Positions 13,692 through 21,300 of a DNA stretch of 32,428 nt are shown here, piece by piece (the stretch's first letter is position 1; each line of letters opens with the position of its first letter). The stretch lies in contig JAAYWB010000009.1 of assembly GCA_012516855.1 (NCBI GenBank), positions 1 to 32,428 of the forward strand, given 5' to 3'. This stretch comes from Candidatus Cloacimonadota bacterium (GTDB lineage: Bacteria; Cloacimonadota; Cloacimonadia; Cloacimonadales; Cloacimonadaceae). The notes under the pieces are model-generated. The model saw nothing but the letters and a program-made list of their open reading frames with translations, did no database searches and was not told the DNA's origin. A program made the position numbers and the translations under genes.

Positions 13692-13719
13692 ATAATTTCT
13701 TCTGTTCAATTTAGGTCAA
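13692..13719 (-). promoter_or_regulatory. Probable promoter of the nadE operon
   Basis: On the minus strand TTGACC (13719-13714) is followed after 16 bp by AATTAT (13697-13692), 34 bp upstream of the nadE ATG. Confidence 0.5.
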
Positions 13720-13733
13720 GCATAAAACTTTAT

Positions 13734-13850
13734 CCGCCCTTAGCCCTATACCATCCGCATCCTTTTCGCCTCCCGCGCAATTCCCGCATTTCAGGCGGGA
13801 ACTCATGGGGAGGCAAACGGGGAGTGAAATGGATGGCGTTAAGGACGGGC
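13734..13850 (+). repeat. Nested-palindrome intergenic element, copy 2 (diverged)
   Basis: The core at 13767-13803 matches the other two copies (31 of 37 positions identical to copy 3). It has an outer stem GCCTCCC/GGGAGGC (13768-13774 with 13808-13814) around an inner stem TCCCGC/GCGGGA. The flanks differ in sequence from the other copies but still pair with each other (CCATCC 13751-13756 with GGATGG 13831-13836; CCGCCCTTA with TAAGGACGGG), which suggests the fold is kept. It lies between the barrel gene stop and the nadE promoter. Confidence 0.7.
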
Positions 13851-13912
13851 AGAGTCGGCAACAAATGGGATTTCTGCAGGAATTCATCTAAACAGCTATC
13901 CAGAACAATCCA

Positions 13913-15403
13913 TCAGCGCAGAGGAAGATAGCTGAAGGAAACATGGAGGCTTCGGCCCGGGTTTGGCAGGTCGCCGAAATTTCCGTGCTTCGAGTTGAAA
14001 ACGTTATTCAGGCCAGCGGTGAGGCTCAGGCCGCTCCTGAGGGGCAGGCTCAATCCGAGGCTGAGGTCAAAGACGGCTGAAAGCGGTTGGTCAAACTCGT
14101 CGCGGCGCCAGTATTGCTGGTCGAGCTGGGCCAAAAGTTCCAGTTCGCCTAAGTTGTGGCGGGCCTCGGTAAGGGCATTGAAGATGGGGGAGAAGGGCCT
14201 GCGACGCCAACGCTCATCCTGCAGGTATTCCAAATTAAGGTTCAGGTCCTGGTCGATAATCCAGCCCCAGAATTGCATACTGGCTTCGGCCCCCAGCCGG
14301 TAGCTCAGGATGTCAGTCTGGCGCAACCAGGTTTGCCCCGAAACGTCACGGACGTAGAGTTGGGGTTGGTTGTAGCTGAAGCGGAGGTTTTGGCGAAAAC
14401 CCAGCAACCGGAAGAGGGCATCTTCATCGTTGAAAGCCTGCCAGCCGCTTAGGGAAAGGTTTAGGGGCGTCATCACCACTCGTTCCCTCTCAGGCAGGAC
14501 CGTCCAGGGATACAGCTCCCGCAACCTCTGGAAGGTCAGGTTCTGAAACTCGCTGCGGTTGCTCAGTTCCAGATATTTTCCCCGACCCAGTAGGAAGCGG
14601 CGGTGCAAGTCTATGACTGGCAAAACGTGGATGAAATCGGTCATCAGGCCCAGCTTGAGTTCGGGCAGATGCTCTTCCAGCCAGGGCGCGTGATATTGCA
14701 CGGAAAGGCCGAAGGCTGTATCCTGCAGCACCAGCCGGTTCGTGAATTTGAGTTTGTGCAGCTCCAGATCGTGGGAATGCCTAATGCCAATGGCGAAATC
14801 CGCTTGGGAAGCCCCGGCGAGGTTTTGCTCCACCTCCTCCAAAGAGAGATCGGTCTTCAGGTTTGAGAAGTAGATGTCATGGATGGCGATTTCACTATAC
14901 AGGTTGGCGATGCTGTAGGAAAAGGCCCCGGTAGCGAAGCACCGAGTCTTGGCTTTTTGCCAGGAGAACAGGTGATTGAAACGCAGTTCGGGGTCGAAAT
15001 CCGTTTGCAGGCTGGCGTTGAGGGTGCTTCGCGAGACATTGGTCCCGGGCACCCAGAGGTCGGCATCCAATCTCAGCAGGGGGATGAACATCAATGATGG
15101 ATAACAGGACGCGGCGAATTTGGTCTCGAAATCAGTTCCGGTGCTTAATTCCAGACGAAGAGGGCGCACAGTTCCTTGGGGCAGGGCGCTTGGCCTGTGC
15201 TTGAGGGAGAAAACAGGCGGAATCATCGGCGGGATGCTGTCGGTGGGGGTCTCGCCAGGATAGGGGAGAGGCTTTTTAACCAGGGGAGCTTTCACTGCCA
15301 CATCTGAACCTATTTCCACTGAAGGCAGCGCCTGGGGCTGGGCTGAAAGCGTCACACAGACCAGAAACAATGCGGTCAGGACAGTTGCCAGGTTTTTGCG
15401 CAT
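13913..15403 (-). CDS. Predicted outer-membrane beta-barrel protein, TonB-receptor-like end
   Basis: The 496-residue product has a signal peptide (residues 1-21, ending T-L-S-A before Q-P-Q), a proline-rich linker (about 38-75) and then about 400 residues of amphipathic beta-strands with aromatic girdles. The final 40 residues (S-G-L-S-L-T-A-G-L-N-N-V-F-N ... P-G-R-S-L-H-V-S-F-S-Y) look like the last strands of a TonB-dependent receptor barrel. I see no plug domain or TonB box, so it is either a plug-less relative or another barrel of similar architecture. The ATG lies 6 nt after the stop of the large TPR gene, so the two are surely co-expressed. The cargo or partner is unknown. Confidence 0.75.
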   Translation of the reverse strand: MRKNLATVLTALFLVCVTLSAQPQALPSVEIGSDVAVKAPLVKKPLPYPGETPTDSIPPMIPPVFSLKHRPSALPQGTVRPLRLELSTGTDFETKFAASCYPSLMFIPLLRLDADLWVPGTNVSRSTLNASLQTDFDPELRFNHLFSWQKAKTRCFATGAFSYSIANLYSEIAIHDIYFSNLKTDLSLEEVEQNLAGASQADFAIGIRHSHDLELHKLKFTNRLVLQDTAFGLSVQYHAPWLEEHLPELKLGLMTDFIHVLPVIDLHRRFLLGRGKYLELSNRSEFQNLTFQRLRELYPWTVLPERERVVMTPLNLSLSGWQAFNDEDALFRLLGFRQNLRFSYNQPQLYVRDVSGQTWLRQTDILSYRLGAEASMQFWGWIIDQDLNLNLEYLQDERWRRRPFSPIFNALTEARHNLGELELLAQLDQQYWRRDEFDQPLSAVFDLSLGLSLPLRSGLSLTAGLNNVFNSKHGNFGDLPNPGRSLHVSFSYLPLR

Positions 15404-15409
15404 CTGCCC

Positions 15410-18349
15410 CTACCTGCCGTTATTCAGCAAGGCTTCGATTTCATCTGCCTGCGCATCGCTGAACAGGTGCCGGTATTCAGTCAGGGCTAACCTCGCTTCG
15501 TGGGTTTCGCCCAGTTTGACCAGGCTGATTATATAGTAATAGCAAGCCTCGGAATGGACTTCGGGAAAATCCTGATAGAGTAGCCTGATTTTTTGAAAAC
15601 CACGGCGGGCGGAGTGATAATCGCCTTGCTCCAGGCTAATCCTGTCCAGCCAGATTTCCGCGCCAGCCCTTATCCAGGGGTTGGTCTGGCTGTCCAGCAG
15701 TGAATCCGCCAAGGCTCTGGCATCAGCCAAGCTGCCGGTGTGAAAGAAATATTCCACTCGCAGAAGCTGGGTTTGAGGATGATCCGCCTGGAATTGGCTT
15801 CCTGATTCCCAGATGGTGTCAAACTCAGGCCAGTTGTTGGCGGCGGAGAGTTCCACCATGCGTAGCCAGACATCGGCGTCCGGGCTTATGGCATAGGCCC
15901 GTTGATAACGCTCCAGAGCGATTTCCGGCTTGCCATTGAGTTCCGCCAGTTCTGCCCACTGAACCAGGACCCAACGGCTGGGGTCTTCCGTCTGGATCAT
16001 CGTTGCAAGGCTGTCCGCCTCTTCCAGTCTATTCAGTTTGATGAGCGATTGGAGCAGCAATTGGTCAAACTCGTTTTGCCTCTGGCGGGGCAAACCAAGG
16101 CTGGCCCTGAACTGAGATGCCTCGCGGAGCAGGTCTTCCCAGAGTTCGGCATCAGCATACAGCTTCACGAGGATGTATTCCAGTTCGAACTTGATGTAGT
16201 CGCTTTTGAAGCTGTCAATCATATTGGCGATCGTGTCGATGTGCTCAGTTCCCCGCAATTTTCGGGAACAGGTTTCGATGCCCGTGAAAACCTCAGCCAG
16301 CAAAGGTCTGTCCGCATCTTCAACATAGGTGTTGTTGGTGAAGCGCTTCAGGATATTCAGCCAGTCTGTGAGGGATTCGGAATAGCGGCCAAGGTTGAAA
16401 TTGGTGTTGGCGATGTCGGCCAGGACGCTTAGGAAATAGTCAGATTCCGGAAATTCATCCAGCCAGCGGTCGTAAAGCTCGAGGGCCCTAACCCAGTTTC
16501 TGCCGGCGGCCGCGGCTTTCGCGGCCTGGTAGAGGTAGATGTCGGCGTTGAGGCTGTCGCGGCTGAGGTCCTGAAAGAGCTTGGAGGCCTCAGCGTAACG
16601 TTTCAGGTAGTAGAGGGTGTAAGCTTGATAGGAAAGGGCTTCCGTCTTCTGGGAAGGCGTGGTGGCAAGGTCCCTAGCCCTGGTAAAGGTGCCGAGGGCA
16701 CTTTCGTAATCTTTTTGGCTGAAGCTTATTCCCCCCTGCAGAAGAGCGGCTTCAAAATCGGTGGAGGGGTCCAAGTCGGAAGAAATTATCTGGCTGGCTT
16801 CGGCGTATTTGTCCTGATAGAAATAGGTCTGGGCCAGGCGCAGTTTGAAGCCGGTATGCTCCGTTCCGCTGTCGGCCAGGCTTTGGTATAGCGCTTCAGC
16901 CTCTGGATACTCGGAAGCCAAGAAATGAAGCTCCGCCAGATCGAAACGGGCTTCTGTGGCCCAGGCAGAATCGGGATGTTCGCGCAATAGTTTTTCATAG
17001 TTGAGCCTGGCCAGACGGGCATTTTCCGGCAAGGTTTGGCTTTTGGCAATAAAGAAGAGAGCCAGGTCGCGGTAACGACCATCAGGGTAATTGTTCAAAT
17101 AGCGGTTGCAGGCTTCGGAGCTCAGTTCCGGCTGGCCGATTTCATAGTAGCAACGGGCGGCAAGGATTTGAACGCGTTCCGCCGTGGGGGTGTCCAGACG
17201 GAAGTTTGTGGCTTCAATGAAATTGTGAAGAGCGCCCAAGTATTCACCATCAGCCATTTTGAACTCTCCCAGCAAGAAATGTGTGTCCCCGCGCCGAAAA
17301 CGGGGGTCTTCCATGAATTTCTCAAGCTGGTTGGTGGCGGATGCGGGGTCAGTCTTTCTCAGGCCTTTCAAACGTTCCAGATATGCTTGCACGGCAATGT
17401 CCCCTTGCGGGGAATGAAGCAGGGATTTGAGCAGAGAATCGGCTGGACCTATGTACCCATGCTGTTTCAACAGTAGCGCGCGGTAGAAGGTGGCCAAGTC
17501 AGAAGGTTCTGTTTGCAGTTCCAGCCAGATTTTGGTATCCAGACTCTCACCCAGCTCCAAGGCTTTGCGCGTTCGCAGCAGAGTCAATACCGTTGAAGAG
17601 GAATGAAGGCTGTCCAGAGCGGCGGCGTGTTCCTCAAACTCTGTGTAGCGACCTTCTGAAAGAAGCTGGTCGAGCCAGGCTCCGTGAAATTGCATATAGT
17701 CTGATGAGGAGGCCGAAAGCGTATCCAGGATTGCCGTGACCTGGTCCTCGCGCTCCAAAGCAAGCAGGGTCTGGAAATAATCGAACCGGACCTCGGCAGC
17801 GTTCACTGCCAGGGCTTTCTGATATTCTTCAGCGGCGGAAAACCATAGTTCCTGTCTGGCTTTGATGCGGCCCCGCCAAACATTCACCTGATAAAGATAC
17901 CAGGGATGGACCGCAGAACACTCCAATTCGTCAAGCAGCTTCAAACACTTGGGGTAATCGCTACGATAGTAGTTTGTGATGGCATAATTGAGTTGAATGT
18001 CAGCCAATATGTCCGGATGAAGTTCCTGCTGCAGTAAATCTTCGTAGATGCTACTGCTGAGGTCATATTCCCCGCGTTTGAGGCCGATATTTCCCTTCAG
18101 GTAAAGTATATACTGGCTGTAATTGGAATCCGGATAGCGGTTGCCAAAGGCTTCCAGTTCCGCCGAAACCTCGTCCAGATAGGCATCGCCGCTGTAATAG
18201 AGTTCAACGATGTAGGCAAAGTCGTCGTCCTCGCGAACTGGCTGGGCTGGCAAAGCCGCAGCAAAGAGCATCAGGATGATCAGGACCAGGCTGAAACGCG
18301 GCAGGGAACAAAATCCACAAGTTGGTTTTGCGTGTATGTGTTGGCGCAT
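15410..18349 (-). CDS. Large secreted tetratricopeptide-repeat protein
   Basis: The product is about 979 residues. A signal peptide with an R-F-S-L-V-L-I-I-L-M-L-F core ends at A-L-P-A-Q-P (about residue 36), with no lipobox cysteine, so it is predicted to be exported and soluble in the periplasm or attached through partners. Essentially all the rest is TPR helices with the usual A/G, Y/F and P spacing (Y-P-D-S, F-P-E-S-D-Y, H-P-D-S-A-W), resembling YbgF/BamD-like scaffolds but far longer. ATG at 18347-18349 is preferred to the ATG four codons upstream because AGAGGG sits 9 nt before it, whereas it abuts the first ATG directly. The gene begins 17 nt after the kinase stop and ends 6 nt before the barrel gene. 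Confidence 0.8.
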   Translation of the reverse strand: MRQHIHAKPTCGFCSLPRFSLVLIILMLFAAALPAQPVREDDDFAYIVELYYSGDAYLDEVSAELEAFGNRYPDSNYSQYILYLKGNIGLKRGEYDLSSSIYEDLLQQELHPDILADIQLNYAITNYYRSDYPKCLKLLDELECSAVHPWYLYQVNVWRGRIKARQELWFSAAEEYQKALAVNAAEVRFDYFQTLLALEREDQVTAILDTLSASSSDYMQFHGAWLDQLLSEGRYTEFEEHAAALDSLHSSSTVLTLLRTRKALELGESLDTKIWLELQTEPSDLATFYRALLLKQHGYIGPADSLLKSLLHSPQGDIAVQAYLERLKGLRKTDPASATNQLEKFMEDPRFRRGDTHFLLGEFKMADGEYLGALHNFIEATNFRLDTPTAERVQILAARCYYEIGQPELSSEACNRYLNNYPDGRYRDLALFFIAKSQTLPENARLARLNYEKLLREHPDSAWATEARFDLAELHFLASEYPEAEALYQSLADSGTEHTGFKLRLAQTYFYQDKYAEASQIISSDLDPSTDFEAALLQGGISFSQKDYESALGTFTRARDLATTPSQKTEALSYQAYTLYYLKRYAEASKLFQDLSRDSLNADIYLYQAAKAAAAGRNWVRALELYDRWLDEFPESDYFLSVLADIANTNFNLGRYSESLTDWLNILKRFTNNTYVEDADRPLLAEVFTGIETCSRKLRGTEHIDTIANMIDSFKSDYIKFELEYILVKLYADAELWEDLLREASQFRASLGLPRQRQNEFDQLLLQSLIKLNRLEEADSLATMIQTEDPSRWVLVQWAELAELNGKPEIALERYQRAYAISPDADVWLRMVELSAANNWPEFDTIWESGSQFQADHPQTQLLRVEYFFHTGSLADARALADSLLDSQTNPWIRAGAEIWLDRISLEQGDYHSARRGFQKIRLLYQDFPEVHSEACYYYIISLVKLGETHEARLALTEYRHLFSDAQADEIEALLNNGR

Positions 18350-18366
18350 ATTATTATACATCCCTC

Positions 18367-21300
18367 TTATTTGAAGGGTAGGATGATGAACACGGAGGTG
18401 CCTTCGTTTTCCTTGCTTTTGATCACGATCTGTCCTCCGTGCAGTTCAGCGATTCGCTTGGAGATGGAGAGCCCCAAACCAAGGCCGCTGCTGCGATACT
18501 CAACTGTTCCGCTCTTGTGGGCGTAGATGGCGTTCAGCTCGTAAAACTTGCGGAACACTTCGTTGATCAGGTGTTTGGGCATTCCCATGCCGTTGTCGGT
18601 AACAAAGATCACCAGGGTTTCCTTGTTGTCTATCTTTTCCTGTGCAAAGGCGGACCGGCGTGCCCCGATGGTGATCAGGCCGAATTCCCGGGTGAAGCGC
18701 ACGGCATTCAGCACAACATTATAGACCATACGGTGGAAGTCTGTCCAGTTGGATTGGAGCTGAGGCAAGCCAGGCTCTATCTCCAATCTGATGTGCATTC
18801 TGCGCTCACGGGAAAGGATTTCCACCTGCTGGTGTATATGTTCCAGCACATCGCCAACCCGCAGAGGGGATTTTTCCAAATCCTGGGCCAGATTGTAATG
18901 GTTCATGGTCTGGATGTCTGAAGAGGTTAAACTCAGCTTGTTCATAGCTGCTTCCAGTTCCGACAGTATCTGCCGTCGCTGTGTCTCATCCAGATTGGCA
19001 CTGCGTTTTAGCTTACCCAGGGCCCCCTGCATGATGAAGATGGGTGTGTTCAGTTCATGGGTCACAATGGCGATGAATTCGTCCTTGAGCTGCTCAAGGT
19101 TGTTAAGTTCCGCGCTTTTCTGCGTCAAGGCGGAGTATTGCAGCACGTTTTTGACGGCGTTCGCGAAGAGATTCATCAGCAGCACCATGATATCTTCGTT
19201 CAGGTACATGTCACGGGTGCTGTCGTCCAGATTGTCCAGATAGAGATAGCCAACGTATTCCTCTTCCCACCTGAGGGGGCTGCAGAAAATAGATTGGATG
19301 GCGTAATCGTGCACGCTTATGGAATTTTCATAGCTTTTGTCGATTTGGGCGTTGTAAACTGATATGGTTTTCTGCCCGTCCTGGCAGAGGTTGAGGGCGG
19401 TCTTGCTAACCCCGAAGGCGTTGTTGAGGATTTGGCCGTTATGGTCCATCTGCACTTGAAATATATTGTTGCCGTCGGTATCTTTCTTGATCAGGAAGCC
19501 CCTGCTGGCGTTGGTGAGGTCTATGGCAGCCGCCACCATCGCAGTCTCCAGGTCGTTCAGGTCCATCAGTCCCATTAGTTCATGCGAAATCTCGATGAGG
19601 TGGTTCATTTTCTCCATGCGCAGATTGATCTTTTGATAGTCCCAGGTGCGGACCAGCATGGCAGCGAGGTGGGATTTCACGTTTTTCAGCAAAGCCTGTT
19701 CGCCAGGAGTGAATTCCAGTTCTCCGGCATCGCTCAGGACCAGATAGCCGATAGCTTTGCTGCCGGAGAGCAGGGGCAGGATGGCAATGTGCTCACCTTC
19801 ATTGGTGAAGGTTACCAGGTTGTTGGATTGAATTGCTTTATCGACGAATGGCAGGTAAGCCGGGGGCAGAATGGTCTCCGGGTCGGTGTTATAGCTGTGG
19901 AAGTTGTAAAAGCTTCCCAGTTTGTCCGACCACACCAGCAGCAGAAACTTCCAGGGTGCGATGATCTGGCCGATGCCTTTCTCGATGAGGAATTTCACCC
20001 TCTGCACGCTGTTCACGTTGGAAATGTCGAACAGCATGTCGTTCCAGCGGCTGCGTGTGTTCCTGCGGCGCGAAGCTATGGGCACCACCCTGAATTTTGA
20101 AACGTCCTGCAGCCCGTAGCGCTTCACCTCCAAATAGTTGGTCCGGTCATCTTCTCTGATGCCTGTGGTGATGGCTTCCAGATATTTACGGTAGGCAGCA
20201 AATTCCTTCTCAGCCGCTCCCAGTGAGCCCAGTTCCACTAAAAGCTGGATCTTCAACTGCAGAAGTTCCTCAACCAATTGATAGTATTTCAAGCCGCGGC
20301 ACAGTTCCAACTGTCTGTTGATACCGCGCAAAACCTTTCGCAGGGGGATGGATGGATCGGTCAATTGCAGCTTCAGTTCCAGCAGGTCAAGGCTGTGTTC
20401 CCAATAGCGGTATTGGTATTCCTGGATTGCCGGCCTGGCCTTGGCGATCAGGTCTGCAGCCCGTGCTGTGTCGCCCAGACCGTAGTGGCAGGTGGCCTGC
20501 AGCACATTGAAAACTGCCATCGCGTAGTGGTTGTTGATCTCCCCGGCAAATTGCAGGGCCAGCTTCAATTCGTTGAGGGCAGTGGAGTAATCCTTCTCCA
20601 TCATCGCCAGCAGGCTGAGGACGTTGTGGTAAAACTCCTGTTCCTGGATCTGGGCATAGTCGATATGGGCGTTTTTGCTGATCAGCCGGCGCAGCTTCTT
20701 GGGATTGGACATCTCGCTGAGGTAGTAGAAATAGGTTTTAACCAGCGGATTGATCTCTGAAATCGTGCCTTCGATCAGCTTGGGTTCGTGTTCGAGGATA
20801 AATTTGTAATAGTGGCCGAAATCGCTGATCTTGCTTTTGGCCAGGGCCAGGTTTCGTTCGATGGAAACCAGGTATTTGTTTGCCCCGACCCGGGTGATCA
20901 TTTCCTTTGCTTCCTGCAGTGTTTCTTCCGCTTTTTCAAAGCGACCCATCTTGATCATCGCCTCGCCTTGGTTGAGGAGTGCGCGTCCCTCAGCCAGAAG
21001 GTTTTGGCGGTCCTTGGCAAAGATCTGTGCCTGCTGCGCGTGTTTAAGGCCCAGAATAGTGAAGCCCTGCTTCAGGTAAAGGTCGGCTAGGTTGTTGTGG
21101 ATCCAGCCCAAGTGGCGGCGGATGTTGAAGGAATTCCAGATATTCAGGGCGGTGTTGAAATGCTCGTCAGCCTCAGCAATGTTCTTTTGAATGCTGTAGA
21201 TCTCTCCCAACGTGTTGTGCAGCGAGGCCAGTTCGATCATGGCATCCGGGTCCTGGCTGGGCGCCAGTTCGGTCAAAAAATCCTCCAGTCCCCGGGCAGC

